Positions 52,113-61,589 are shown, counted from the first letter of the stretch. The stretch: DNA of 64,000 bases from Sedimentibacter sp. MB31-C6 (GCF_035934735.1 NZ_CP142396.1:2108001-2172000), one strand, 5' to 3'. Numbers and translations: made by a program. Notes: generated from the sequence alone by a model not told the origin.

Positions 52113-52850
52113 ATGAAAACAAAAGCAGATTATCATATACATTCGACATACTCAAGAAACAATCATGGTAAATCAACGATTGAGGAAATAGTTGTAAGGG
52201 CAGTAGATATTGGGTTAGAGAAAATCGCAATAACTGATCACGGTCCAAGTCATTACTTATATGGTATTAAAAGAAATAAAATTAAAGAAGCGAAAAGCGA
52301 AATAATAAAGATGAGAAAAAAGTACCCTGGAATTAAAATATTATTTGGAGTAGAAGCTAATATTTTAAGTTTTCAAGGTGATACAGATATAAATGATGAT
52401 ATAATCGAAAATTGCGATATTATTTTATGTGGATATCATATAGGCGCTACATTTTCAACGTTTAATGACTTTAAATATTTTACTTTAATGAATTACTTAG
52501 GAAAATATAATGAAAAAGTTAGAAAAAAAATGATTGAAAAGAATACTGAGGCAATAGTAAATGCTTTATATAAATATAATATCAATATTTTAACTCACCC
52601 AGGAGACAAAATTCCGTTAAATATTGATAAAGTAGCTCAAGCAGCTGAAAAAACCAACACATTGTTGGAGATAAATAATAGTCATGGACACCTAAGTTCT
52701 GAAGAAATAAAAATAGCGGCAAAATACAATGTTAAATTTGTAATAAACAGTGATTCGCATATAAAGGATAAGATAGGTGGTTGTGAAAATGGAATAAAGG
52801 CAGCAAAAAATGCCGGTCTCGATTTAAGTAGAATTATTAACTTAGTATAA
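52113..52850 (+). CDS. PHP-domain phosphoesterase
   Basis: A 245-residue PHP-domain protein with metal-binding motifs DYHIHSTYSRNNHG, AITDHG, FGVEANI, ILTHPGD and INSDSHIKD, in the YcdX-like layout. These motifs hold a trinuclear zinc/manganese centre that hydrolyses phosphate esters. Its substrate is not known. In Clostridia a PHP gene often lies between murB and rapZ, as here. ATG 52113 follows CGGAGG; the earlier in-frame start lies in the repeat-flanked spacer. Confidence 0.88.
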   Translation: MKTKADYHIHSTYSRNNHGKSTIEEIVVRAVDIGLEKIAITDHGPSHYLYGIKRNKIKEAKSEIIKMRKKYPGIKILFGVEANILSFQGDTDINDDIIENCDIILCGYHIGATFSTFNDFKYFTLMNYLGKYNEKVRKKMIEKNTEAIVNALYKYNINILTHPGDKIPLNIDKVAQAAEKTNTLLEINNSHGHLSSEEIKIAAKYNVKFVINSDSHIKDKIGGCENGIKAAKNAGLDLSRIINLV

Positions 52851-52860
52851 GGAGCAGAAA

Positions 52861-53715
52861 ATGGAGTTTGTAATTATAACAGGAATGTCAGGTGCTGGAA
52901 AAAGTCAGGCAATTAACGTATTAGAAGATATTAATTATTATTGTATGGATAATTTACCTCCTGCTCTTCTCCCTAACTTTGCTGAATTATGTAAGACTTC
53001 TTCAAAAGAAGTTAGCAAAGTAGCAGTTGTTGCAGATATTAGAGGAGGTATCTTTTTCAAAGATCTTTTTAATAGCTTAGAAATGTTAAAAAATAATGGT
53101 ATAAAATATCATATATTATTTCTTGATGCTTCAGATGAGGATTTAGTGAAAAGATATAAAGAACTGAGACGTCCACATCCTCTTAGTACTACTGGAAGAA
53201 TCATTGATGGTATACAAGAAGAAAGAGAAATGTTAAAGGAAGTTAAACAAAAATCAGATTATATAATTGATACATCAAGCATGAAATTGGGTAGACTTAA
53301 AGAGGAGATTTTAAGTATTTTTGTAAAGGGTAAAATTTCTCATAATATGAATATTACTATTATGTCTTTCGGATATAAATATGGATTGCCAAATGATTCA
53401 GATTTGGTATTTGATGTTAGGTTTTTGCCAAATCCATATTATATTGAAAAGTTAAAATATTCTACAGGTAATGATACGAATGTTCAAGATTATGTAATGA
53501 GTTTTGAAACTAGTGAGATATTTATAGATAAACTAATTAGTATGTTAAAGTTTTTAATGCCACTTTATATTAAAGAAGGAAAATCAAATTTAGTTATTTC
53601 TATAGGTTGTACAGGTGGAAAACATCGTTCAGTAACGATTTCAAATAAGGTAGCTGATTTATTAAGCGAAGAAAACTACAGAGTACTGCTTACTCATAGA
53701 GATGCAGGAAAATAG
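52861..53715 (+). CDS. rapZ: RNase adapter/P-loop protein RapZ
   Basis: A 284-residue protein with the Walker A motif GMSGAGKS near the N-terminus, MDNLPPALLP, RRPHPLS and the C-terminal SFGYKYGLP, DVRFLPNPYY, GCTGGKHRSV motifs of RapZ/YvcJ. In Gram-negatives RapZ senses glucosamine-6-phosphate; in Bacillus the homologue YvcJ is a nucleotide-binding protein of unclear role, linked to competence. It is followed after 15 bases by yvcK. Confidence 0.95.
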   Translation: MEFVIITGMSGAGKSQAINVLEDINYYCMDNLPPALLPNFAELCKTSSKEVSKVAVVADIRGGIFFKDLFNSLEMLKNNGIKYHILFLDASDEDLVKRYKELRRPHPLSTTGRIIDGIQEEREMLKEVKQKSDYIIDTSSMKLGRLKEEILSIFVKGKISHNMNITIMSFGYKYGLPNDSDLVFDVRFLPNPYYIEKLKYSTGNDTNVQDYVMSFETSEIFIDKLISMLKFLMPLYIKEGKSNLVISIGCTGGKHRSVTISNKVADLLSEENYRVLLTHRDAGK

Positions 53716-53730
53716 ATAGTGAGGAAATTT

Positions 53731-54699
53731 ATGAAAATAGTAGCTTTTGGAGGTGGAACAGGACTTGCTATACTTTTAAGGGGGTTAAAAAAGTATACAA
53801 AGAATATTTCTGCCATAGTAACTGTTGCGGATAATGGAGGGGGATCCGGTGTTCTTAGAGAAGATTTAGGAATGTTACCTCCTGGAGATATGAGAAATAA
53901 TATTATTGCATTGTCAGATATAGAACCAACAATGGTTAAATTAATGCAACACAGGTTTAAAGAAGGATTTTTAAAGGGACAAAGTTTTGGTAACCTTTTT
54001 ATAGCTGCAATGTATGAAATTTTCGGAGATTATGAACATGCATTGAAGGAAATTGGGAGTATTTTTAGACTTTCAGGCAAGGTACTTCCAATGACATTGG
54101 AGGATACACAACTTAAAGCTATTCTTACCTGTGGCAATGTTATTTTAGGTGAAAAAGATATTCCAGAGTATGTGAGTAAATTAAACAGCAGTATAGATAG
54201 CGTAGCATTAGTGCCGGAAATATGCAAACCTTTAAGCGAAACAATAAAAGATATAGAAAATGCTGATATTATTGTTTTAGGACCTGGTAGTCTTTATACA
54301 AGCGTTATACCTAATTTATTAGTTAACGATATACCGAAATTGTTAATAAAATCAAAAGCAACAGTTTTTTATATATGTAATATTATGACTCAACCTGGAG
54401 AAACAGACAATTATAATGTTTTTGACCATATAAACGCAATTATAAAGCATAGTAGTAGAAATTTAATTGATTACATTATAGCAAATGATGAAGTTATATC
54501 AGAAGAAGATATAAAAAATTATAAATTCAAAGGAGCAAGTCAAGTATTAATAGATGATGACCAAGTAAAGATGCTAGAAGAAATAAATATTAAGGTAATC
54601 AGAAGTAATTTTGTAGAAATCCAGAAGAACTATATTAGACATAATGCAGAAAAAATAGGTAAGATTCTATTTAATTATGCTAAAGAAAAAAATCATTAG
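53731..54699 (+). CDS. yvcK: YvcK/GlmR family gluconeogenesis factor
   Basis: A 322-residue CofD-like protein: IVAFGGGTGLAILLRGLK at the start, VADNGGGSGVLREDLGMLPPGD, and GPGSLYTSVIPNLL. Homologues bind UDP-sugars and stimulate GlmS, adjusting precursor flow into peptidoglycan. ATG 53731 is preferred to GTG 53719 because GTGAGG serves as the ribosome site. The usual next gene whiA is missing; a PAS-PP2C gene follows instead. Confidence 0.94.
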   Translation: MKIVAFGGGTGLAILLRGLKKYTKNISAIVTVADNGGGSGVLREDLGMLPPGDMRNNIIALSDIEPTMVKLMQHRFKEGFLKGQSFGNLFIAAMYEIFGDYEHALKEIGSIFRLSGKVLPMTLEDTQLKAILTCGNVILGEKDIPEYVSKLNSSIDSVALVPEICKPLSETIKDIENADIIVLGPGSLYTSVIPNLLVNDIPKLLIKSKATVFYICNIMTQPGETDNYNVFDHINAIIKHSSRNLIDYIIANDEVISEEDIKNYKFKGASQVLIDDDQVKMLEEINIKVIRSNFVEIQKNYIRHNAEKIGKILFNYAKEKNH

Positions 54700-54714
54700 G
54701 GGAGGATATAACTT

Positions 54715-55806
54715 ATGGGATTATATTCAGGACATATTAAAAAGGAACAATTAAGTATTGTAGATGGTATGATTGATTGGGTGAGGGTAATTGACAAGGA
54801 TAATAAAGTTTACTATGCTAATAAAAAGATGAAAGAAGATTTAGGAGAAGATATAATAGGCAAAAAATGCTATGATGTATTTTGTAGAGATACTAAGTGT
54901 GAAAACTGTATTTCTCATAAAACATTAATGGATGGGTCTATTTTTAGAAAGGAAGAAGTTTTAAATAATAAAACTTATATGGTTGTAGCATCTCCTATGT
55001 ATAATGAATTGGGAGAAATAGTAGGCTCTGTTGAAGTGTTCAGAGATATAACAAATGAAAAGAAGCTTACTAAAAGCGTAAATGAAAAAAATAAAAAAAT
55101 GAGTGATGATATTGCTTTTGCAAGGAATATGCAAAAGAGAATGCTTCCACCCAAAGGTATATATAATGGCATTAATGTAGATTACCTATATGAATCATCA
55201 GAATTATTAAGTGGTGATTTCTTTGATGTTTTTAAAATAGATAAAGATAATACAGGAATATATATATGCGATGTTGTAGGACATGGTGTTACAGCGTCTT
55301 TGTTAACAATTTTTGTTAGACAATCTCTTAGAACAATTTCAAAAGGTGATAAATCTATCGATTTTATTATGAAAGAGTTACATAAATCATTTTTGGCTTT
55401 AAACTTAGATTATGATAAATATTTTTCTATATTTTGTGGGAAGTATAATAAAACAACTGGAGATTTTGAATATATTAATGCAGGGCACAATTCGGTACCA
55501 TTTCTACTAAATAAAGAAAAGTCGCTAATTTCACTTGAATCTAAAGGTTATCCGATTTGTAATATATTTGATAATGTTGATTATGATAATAATAAAATAA
55601 ATTTGAAAACTGGAGATAAATTATTTTTTTATACTGATGGTATACCAGAAGCAAAAAATGAACTTGGACAAGAATTTGGTACAGAAAAATTAATAGAAAT
55701 AATTAAAACTGAAAATGATATATTAAATAAAATTAAAGTATCTTTAGAAAATTATAGTAAAGTTCAAAAAGATGATTACGCCATATTAATGGCAGAAATA
55801 ATATAG
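54715..55806 (+). CDS. PAS domain PP2C-type (SpoIIE/RsbU) phosphatase
   Basis: A 363-residue protein: PAS domain (about 10-115) with a cysteine set CYDVFCRDTKCENC around residue 57-70, a short coiled linker, then a PP2C-like phosphatase domain (ARNMQKRMLPPKG, LSGDFFDVFKID, CDVVGHGVTASLL, INAGHNSVPFLL, FYTDGIPEAKNELG) with the metal-binding aspartates. It probably dephosphorylates an anti-sigma-factor antagonist in response to a redox or ligand signal at the PAS cysteines. No partner anti-sigma gene is adjacent. GGGGAGG precedes the ATG. Confidence 0.88.
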   Translation: MGLYSGHIKKEQLSIVDGMIDWVRVIDKDNKVYYANKKMKEDLGEDIIGKKCYDVFCRDTKCENCISHKTLMDGSIFRKEEVLNNKTYMVVASPMYNELGEIVGSVEVFRDITNEKKLTKSVNEKNKKMSDDIAFARNMQKRMLPPKGIYNGINVDYLYESSELLSGDFFDVFKIDKDNTGIYICDVVGHGVTASLLTIFVRQSLRTISKGDKSIDFIMKELHKSFLALNLDYDKYFSIFCGKYNKTTGDFEYINAGHNSVPFLLNKEKSLISLESKGYPICNIFDNVDYDNNKINLKTGDKLFFYTDGIPEAKNELGQEFGTEKLIEIIKTENDILNKIKVSLENYSKVQKDDYAILMAEII

Positions 55807-55831
55807 AATAATAGTAAATGGGGGTATTAGT

Positions 55832-57115
55832 ATGAAAGATATTGTTCTTGATTTAAAAGGAACATTTATAACAAACGCTGAAATGAAAGATATTGAGCCA
55901 GAAATAATGGCTGCACAAAAAATGCTTTTAAAATGTGAGGGTTTTAGCAGTGATATGACAGGTTGGATAGACTATGTGGATAATATAAATAAAAAAGAAT
56001 ATGATGAAATAAAATTATCTGCAAATTATATAAAGAAAAATTGTGAAGCTTTTATACTCCTTGGAATTGGGGGTTCTTATTTAGGTGCTAAGGCAGCAAT
56101 TGAAGGAATTAGAGGTGATTTTCATAATGAGCTACATAGCCCTAAAGTATATTATGCTGGACAAAATTTAAGCGGTACTTATTTAAAAAAGTTAATTGAA
56201 GTAATTAAAAACAAAGAAGTTTGTTTAATCGTTATATCCAAGTCTGGTACAACACTGGAAACAGCTATTGCATTTAGAGTTTTTAGAGAATTAATGGAAG
56301 AAAAGTACAAAGATAATGCAAAAAACCGTATTTTTGTTGTAACAGATAAAGATAAAGGAGCATTAAAGGAACTTTCCAATTGCTATAATTATAAATCCTT
56401 CACTATTCCTAATAATATAGGAGGACGGTATTCTGTTATAACTCCAGTTGGATTACTTCCGATGGCAGCAGCAGGACTTGATATAGATAAATTTATTGAA
56501 GGTCTTAGGGATGCAACAGAATCATATAAAAACAATGACTTTAAGACCAATATATGTTGTCAATATGCAGCTGTAAGAAATATCTTAAACAGGAAAGGAA
56601 AAGAAATTGAAATACTTGTTGGGTATGAACCAGCAAATATGTCTATAGCTGAATGGTGGAAACAACTTTTTGGAGAAAGTGAAGGTAAAGAAGGAAAAGG
56701 AATATTTCCCGCATCATTAAATTATACTACAGATTTACATTCGATGGGGCAATATGTACAAGAGGGTAAAAAGATATTATTTGAAACAACTATTGAAATA
56801 GAAAGTACTAATGAAGATATTGTAGTGCCTTTTAATGAAAATGATTTTGACAAATTAAATTATATTTCAGGCAAATCAATAAAGTTCATACAAGAAAAAG
56901 CTTTCAAAGGTACTTTTATGGCACATAAAGAAGGAGATGTTCCAGGAATTATTATTAAAGTCCCTAAAATGAATGAATATTATTTAGGTAAGCTTTTTTA
57001 CTTTTTTATGTTGTCTTGTGGAATAAGTGGGTATAATAATAAAATAGATCCATTTACACAACCTGGAGTAGAAGCGTACAAAAAAAATATGTTTAAATTA
57101 CTAGGGAAAAAATAA
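55832..57115 (+). CDS. pgi: Glucose-6-phosphate isomerase
   Basis: A 427-residue sugar isomerase with ILLGIGGSYLGAKAAIEGI, the phosphate-binding VISKSGTTLETA, GGRYSVITPVGLLP signature, and catalytic residues in QLFGESEGKEGKG and a terminal lysine region PGVEAYKKN. It interconverts glucose-6-phosphate and fructose-6-phosphate. Length matches the compact Gram-positive type. GGGGG precedes the ATG; it lies between the phosphatase gene and cvfB. Confidence 0.95.
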   Translation: MKDIVLDLKGTFITNAEMKDIEPEIMAAQKMLLKCEGFSSDMTGWIDYVDNINKKEYDEIKLSANYIKKNCEAFILLGIGGSYLGAKAAIEGIRGDFHNELHSPKVYYAGQNLSGTYLKKLIEVIKNKEVCLIVISKSGTTLETAIAFRVFRELMEEKYKDNAKNRIFVVTDKDKGALKELSNCYNYKSFTIPNNIGGRYSVITPVGLLPMAAAGLDIDKFIEGLRDATESYKNNDFKTNICCQYAAVRNILNRKGKEIEILVGYEPANMSIAEWWKQLFGESEGKEGKGIFPASLNYTTDLHSMGQYVQEGKKILFETTIEIESTNEDIVVPFNENDFDKLNYISGKSIKFIQEKAFKGTFMAHKEGDVPGIIIKVPKMNEYYLGKLFYFFMLSCGISGYNNKIDPFTQPGVEAYKKNMFKLLGKK

Positions 57116-57133
57116 AGAAACGAAGGTGAATAA

Positions 57134-58051
57134 ATGATAAAATTAGGAGAAATGCAAGAATTAGAAGTCGTAAAAAAGGTTGAATTTGGGGTATACCTTA
57201 AAAGTCCAGAAGATGAAGATAAGATAGAAAACAGAGTTTTACTTCCGCTAAAACAAGTACCTGAAAACACTATTATAGGAGATAAGTTAACTGTATTTGT
57301 TTATAGAGACTCAAATGATAGAATTATTGCTACTGTTAAAAAACCAAGGATAGTTATTGGACAAATTGGATATTTGAGAGTAGTAGAAATTTCGAGAATT
57401 GGTGCCTTTTTAAACTGGGGATTAGAGAAGGATTTATTTCTACCATTTAAAGAACAAATAGGTGAAATCAGAGTGAATGGCGAATACATGGTTGGGCTGT
57501 ACATTGATAAATCAAATCGTTTATGTGCAACAATGAATTTGTTTAAAGTTCTTAGAACAGATTCGCCATATAAAGTAAATGATATTGTGAGAGGTACTGT
57601 TTTTAGTCTAAAAAGAGGCCTTGGTGCAATGATAGCAGTTGAAGGAAAGTACTTAGGTCTTATTCACGAGGGTGAAATTTTAAAGCCTCTTAGATCTGGA
57701 GATGAAGTTGAAGTAAGAATTAGTCATATAAAAGAAGATGGAAAGTTAGATTTAAGTTTAAAGGATGCACCTAGACTTCAAATAGATAATGATGCAGAAA
57801 AAATTCTTAAAGTTGTAGCTAAGAATAAAGGCACTCTCAAATTAAATGATAACAGCAGTCCAGAGCTTATAAGAGAAACACTTGGTATGAGTAAAAGTTC
57901 TTTTAAAAAGGGTATTGGTAGGCTTATGAAGAAGGAAATTATTGAAATCACAAGAGAAGGTATACGCTTAATCGACAAAAAAAACAATCAAAATAAGCAA
58001 TATAGAAAAAATAAAGAAATTAAAATATCGAAAAAAAGTAAACGAAGTTGA
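57134..58051 (+). CDS. CvfB-family S1 RNA-binding protein
   Basis: A 305-residue protein with an N-terminal domain (MIKLGEMQELEVVKKVEFGVYL), two or three S1-type RNA-binding segments (GYLRVVEISRIGAFLNWGLEKDLFLPF; VNDIVRGTVFSLKRGLGAMIAV, read across residues 65-210) and a winged-helix end with a lysine-rich tail. Homologues (Staphylococcus CvfB, Bacillus YitL) bind RNA and affect virulence or competence genes. The exact role here is unknown. Confidence 0.88.
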   Translation: MIKLGEMQELEVVKKVEFGVYLKSPEDEDKIENRVLLPLKQVPENTIIGDKLTVFVYRDSNDRIIATVKKPRIVIGQIGYLRVVEISRIGAFLNWGLEKDLFLPFKEQIGEIRVNGEYMVGLYIDKSNRLCATMNLFKVLRTDSPYKVNDIVRGTVFSLKRGLGAMIAVEGKYLGLIHEGEILKPLRSGDEVEVRISHIKEDGKLDLSLKDAPRLQIDNDAEKILKVVAKNKGTLKLNDNSSPELIRETLGMSKSSFKKGIGRLMKKEIIEITREGIRLIDKKNNQNKQYRKNKEIKISKKSKRS

Positions 58052-58054
58052 TTA

Positions 58055-58083
58055 TTGACAAATACATAATATAGAAGTACAAT
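58055..58083 (+). promoter_or_regulatory. SigA promoter of the deoD-bmp operon
   Basis: TTGACA (58055-58060), 17-base spacer and TACAAT (58078-58083), directly after cvfB. Confidence 0.78.
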
Positions 58084-58273
58084 TTATATAGATTTTGTAA
58101 AATGATTATAGTGTGTCTAAAAAGGATTTATTATGGTACTTAATCTATACGTTAATAAGAAAATTCCTACTATATAGTGTATTTATAATATAGTTAAGAA
58201 AGTTTTAATGGGAAGTTTATTAAAAATTGTATAGTTTTTTTTTGAAAAAATCTATTAAAAAGTATAAAGGAGA
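58084..58273 (+). other. Long untranslated leader of deoD
   Basis: About 190 bases separate the promoter from the deoD ribosome site. It contains a weak ACTATAT/ATATAGT hairpin (58169-58194) and a run of T ending near 58241, an attenuator-like layout. I do not see the conserved junctions of a purine or pyrimidine riboswitch. Confidence 0.4.
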
Positions 58274-58279
58274 ATGATT

Positions 58280-58981
58280 ATGACTACACCACATAATAGT
58301 GCAATTAAAGGAAATATTGCAGAAACTGTATTACTACCTGGAGACCCTCTGAGAGCAAAATTTATAGCAGAGAACTTTTTACAAGATGTTGAACAGTTTA
58401 ATGCTGTAAGAAATATGTTTGGATATACTGGAACTTACAATGGAAAAAAAGTATCTGTAATGGGTACAGGAATGGGATGCCCTTCTATAGGGATTTATTC
58501 TTATGAATTAATACATATGTATAATGTTAAAAACTTAATTCGTATAGGCTCTTGTGGCGCTTATAGTGAAAAATTAAAGTTATATGATATCATTTTAGCC
58601 ATAGGGGCAAGTACTGATTCAAATTTCGCAGATCAATATGATTTACCTGGCATATTTTCCGCTACAGCATCATGGGAACTACTTTCAAAAGCAAAAAAGG
58701 CAGCAGATGATAACAATATTCCTACAGTTGTAGGCAATATAGTAACATCAGATATATTCTATCATGATAATCCAGAAGATTGGAAAAGATGGGCTAAAAT
58801 GGGGATAATGGCAGCAGAAATGGAATCTTATGCGTTATACTGTAATGCTTCTAGAGCAGGAGTTAATGCATTAACTATATTAACAGTATCTGATTCAATT
58901 GTAGATAAATCTGAAACTACACCTGAAGAAAGAGAAAAGGGCTTTAAAAATATGATGAAAATAGCATTGGAGTTGGCATAG
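58280..58981 (+). CDS. deoD: Purine-nucleoside phosphorylase (DeoD type)
   Basis: A 233-residue hexameric-type phosphorylase: VLLPGDPLRAKFIAENFL for phosphate binding, RIGSCGAYS, and the base/ribose-binding MAAEMESYALY. The reaction splits purine nucleosides with phosphate into base and ribose-1-phosphate. ATG 58280 is preferred over ATG 58274 because AAAGGAG ends only one base before the latter. It heads an operon for nucleoside uptake. Confidence 0.95.
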   Translation: MTTPHNSAIKGNIAETVLLPGDPLRAKFIAENFLQDVEQFNAVRNMFGYTGTYNGKKVSVMGTGMGCPSIGIYSYELIHMYNVKNLIRIGSCGAYSEKLKLYDIILAIGASTDSNFADQYDLPGIFSATASWELLSKAKKAADDNNIPTVVGNIVTSDIFYHDNPEDWKRWAKMGIMAAEMESYALYCNASRAGVNALTILTVSDSIVDKSETTPEEREKGFKNMMKIALELA

Positions 58982-59006
58982 CTTAATAGCTATGTTTGGT
59001 GATAAT

Positions 59007-60398
59007 ATGAAAAAAGCATGGGAATTAGCATACGATTTATTTTCAAATGCTGAACCAACAGTACTTGCTGAAGAAGAACAAGGTTGGACTGCTATAAAAG
59101 CTGTATCTAAATTTTATGACAGCATCTTATCGTTAGATTGGTCAAGTAATGTACCTGGTTCAGGAGCACCTGAGAAGATTATGGTAGCTGCTATTCAAGC
59201 ACTTGAAAATAGAGGATACAAAGTTGAAAATGGATACGAGTTATTAGAAAAAGGAATGAAAGCTCATTCGGAAAATAACTTTGTAGAATTACATAAAATT
59301 TCTGCAGAACTAAAAAACGAATTATTAAATGCAAAAAAAGATGAAGAATCAGAGTATTGGAAATTTAAATATTATAATGATTATGAAGAATATATAAAAA
59401 AGGTTAATTTTAACGAACCAGTAGAAGTAGATGTAAATTCAGAAAAGTTTAAAGATCAAATTAAGGCTGCTTGGATGTCTCAATTAATTGGGGCAGCTAT
59501 GGGTACAATGGTAGAAGGATATACTTCTAAGAATTTGTATAAAGCATTTGGTGATGTAAAAGATTATATAAGAAAGCCAAATACATATAATGATGATATA
59601 ACTTTTGAAATAGCTTTTTTAGATGCTTTTAAGGAAAAAGGATATGAAGTAACTAGTAAAGACATAGCATTATCTTGGATAGGCCTTATCCCTAGTGGAT
59701 GGTCTGCAGAGGAAATTGCTTTAAGGAATATTCGAGGAGGTCTTTTACCTCCGGAAAGTGGTGAATTTAACAATCCTTTTAATGAGTGGATTGGAGCTCA
59801 AATGCGTGGAGCTGTATGTGGTATGGTTGCTCCTGGAAATCCAAAGCTTGCTGCAGAATTAGCTTGGAAAGATGGTATAGTATCCCATATTAACAATGGA
59901 GTGCTTGGGGAAGTATTTAATGCAATAATGATTTCTTTAGCTTTTGTAGAGAAGGATGTTAAGGAAATTGTAAAAACTGCTATAAACTTAATACCAATTG
60001 ATAGTGAATATTATTCTGTTGTAAAATTTGCTTATGATGTATCTATGAAATACAGTGATTGGCATGATGCTTTAGCAGAATGTGAGAAAAAATATATTAA
60101 ATATAATTGGATACATTCTTATCCAAATGCATGTTGTGAAGTAATAGCACTTATGTATGGTGACGGTGATTATGATAAAACACTTAATATTATTACAATG
60201 TGCGGTATAGATGCAGACTGTAATGCAGGTATGATTATGCCAATATTAGGAATACAAAAGGGAATGAGTGTCATTCCAAAAAGACTAATTTCTCCAGCCT
60301 TTAATAAACTTATAACTTATATGAGATATTATGAAGAAATTAAGCTGGATGATTTAGTCGATGATACTTTAATATACATAAAAAAAGCAAAATATTAG
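59007..60398 (+). CDS. ADP-ribosylglycohydrolase-family protein
   Basis: A 463-residue protein whose C-terminal 310 residues form an ADP-ribosylglycohydrolase fold: GAAMGTMVEGY, the metal motif YNDDITFEIAF, LRNIRGGLLPPESG and GIDADCNAGMIMPILG. An N-terminal helical part of about 140 residues has no motif I recognise. The metal motifs deviate from classical TDDT and GGDTDT forms. In an operon with a phosphorylase and a nucleoside importer it may split an N-glycosidic bond of a nucleoside or nucleotide rather than de-ADP-ribosylate proteins; this is inference. ATG 59007 follows GGTGAT; ATG 58992 is the alternative. Confidence 0.82.
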   Translation: MKKAWELAYDLFSNAEPTVLAEEEQGWTAIKAVSKFYDSILSLDWSSNVPGSGAPEKIMVAAIQALENRGYKVENGYELLEKGMKAHSENNFVELHKISAELKNELLNAKKDEESEYWKFKYYNDYEEYIKKVNFNEPVEVDVNSEKFKDQIKAAWMSQLIGAAMGTMVEGYTSKNLYKAFGDVKDYIRKPNTYNDDITFEIAFLDAFKEKGYEVTSKDIALSWIGLIPSGWSAEEIALRNIRGGLLPPESGEFNNPFNEWIGAQMRGAVCGMVAPGNPKLAAELAWKDGIVSHINNGVLGEVFNAIMISLAFVEKDVKEIVKTAINLIPIDSEYYSVVKFAYDVSMKYSDWHDALAECEKKYIKYNWIHSYPNACCEVIALMYGDGDYDKTLNIITMCGIDADCNAGMIMPILGIQKGMSVIPKRLISPAFNKLITYMRYYEEIKLDDLVDDTLIYIKKAKY

Positions 60399-60409
60399 GA
60401 GGAACAAAA

Positions 60410-61549
60410 ATGAAAAGAATACTATCTTTATTGCTTGTAGTTATAATGATTTTTTCATTGACTGCTTGCGCACAAGAACCAGCAGAAACACCAAATGAAG
60501 AAACTCCGGGAGAAGAAACTCCAGGAGAGCCATATAAGGCAGCTTTGTTGTTAAATGGAACATTAGGTGATAAATCATTTTTTGATTCTGCAAATGAAGG
60601 ACTTGAAAAACTAAAAGAAGAATTAGGACCTGAAGTATTTGACTTTAAAGTTGAACAAATGGGTGCAACTGCTGCAGATGAGCCGATATGGGAGCCAACA
60701 TTGTTAGATTACTGTGATAGTGGTGAATACGATGTAATTATTATTGGAACTTGGCAGATGATTGAAGCATTAGCAAATGCTGCAACTGAATTCCCAGAAC
60801 AAAAATTCATATTCTTTGATGAAACTTTTGATTATTCGTCAGGTGGTTTTGATAATATATATAATGTATTATACAAGCAAAACGAAGTATCATTCTTAGT
60901 TGGAGCAGCTGCTGCAATGATGACGACTGATGAAAGTCTTCCAATGATAGACCCATCAAATAAAATGATAGGTTTCTTAGGTGGAATGGAAAATCAAATA
61001 ATCAATGACTTTTTAGTAGGTTATATTCAAGGAGCAAAATATGTAGAAGAAGATATAAAAGTTTCTATAGCTTATGTTGGAGATTTTTATGATTCTGCAA
61101 AAGGTAAAGACCTTGCATTAGTTCAATATCAAAGTGGTGTTGATGTAGGTTTTAATGTTGCTGGCGCAGCAGGATTAGGACAAATTGATGCAGCAGTTGA
61201 TGCTAATAGATATGCTTTTGGTGTTGACTCTGACCAAGCAGCTTTACTTCCTGAAAAAGCTGAATATATTCCAACATCTGCTTTAAAAAATGTAGGAAAT
61301 TCTTTAATCAGAGCAATTAAGCTTGATATCGATGGAGAATTAGAATATGGTCAAAGTGAATCTATGGGATTTGCTGAAGGTGGAGTTGAATTAGTTAAAG
61401 ATGCTCATTATGAAGAAATGTTATCTGAAGAAATCAGAACACAACTTGATGAATTAGAGCAACAAATTATTGATGGAGAAATTGTTGTAGAAACTTCAGC
61501 TGGAAAAACTACTGAAGAAATTAATGCGATAAAAGAATCAGTTCAATAA
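60410..61549 (+). CDS. BMP-family nucleoside-binding lipoprotein
   Basis: A 379-residue secreted binding protein with signal peptide and lipobox LTAC, an acidic Glu/Pro/Thr linker, then the BMP/PnrA fold: LLNGTLGDKSFFDSANEGL, PMIDPSNKMIGFLGGMEN, FGVDSDQAALLPE and TSALKNVGNSLIRAI. Such proteins bind purine nucleosides for ABC import. The ATPase and permease genes follow. A strong hairpin after the stop codon may raise its mRNA level over the membrane components. Confidence 0.93.
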   Translation: MKRILSLLLVVIMIFSLTACAQEPAETPNEETPGEETPGEPYKAALLLNGTLGDKSFFDSANEGLEKLKEELGPEVFDFKVEQMGATAADEPIWEPTLLDYCDSGEYDVIIIGTWQMIEALANAATEFPEQKFIFFDETFDYSSGGFDNIYNVLYKQNEVSFLVGAAAAMMTTDESLPMIDPSNKMIGFLGGMENQIINDFLVGYIQGAKYVEEDIKVSIAYVGDFYDSAKGKDLALVQYQSGVDVGFNVAGAAGLGQIDAAVDANRYAFGVDSDQAALLPEKAEYIPTSALKNVGNSLIRAIKLDIDGELEYGQSESMGFAEGGVELVKDAHYEEMLSEEIRTQLDELEQQIIDGEIVVETSAGKTTEEINAIKESVQ

Positions 61550-61556
61550 TATTTGA

Positions 61557-61589
61557 TTTTAACAGTCAGGTTTAACCTGACTGTTAAAA
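61557..61589 (+). other. Hairpin after the binding-protein gene
   Basis: A 14-bp stem (TTTTAACAGTCAGG with CCTGACTGTTAAAA) with 5-base loop and only a weak T-tail, between the binding protein and ATPase genes. It fits partial termination or 3'-end protection, common for ABC binding-protein genes. Confidence 0.75.

Noticed and set aside
58084-58273. Purine riboswitch in the deoD leader
   Set aside because: The conserved junction and loop sequences of the purine aptamer are not found in the leader.
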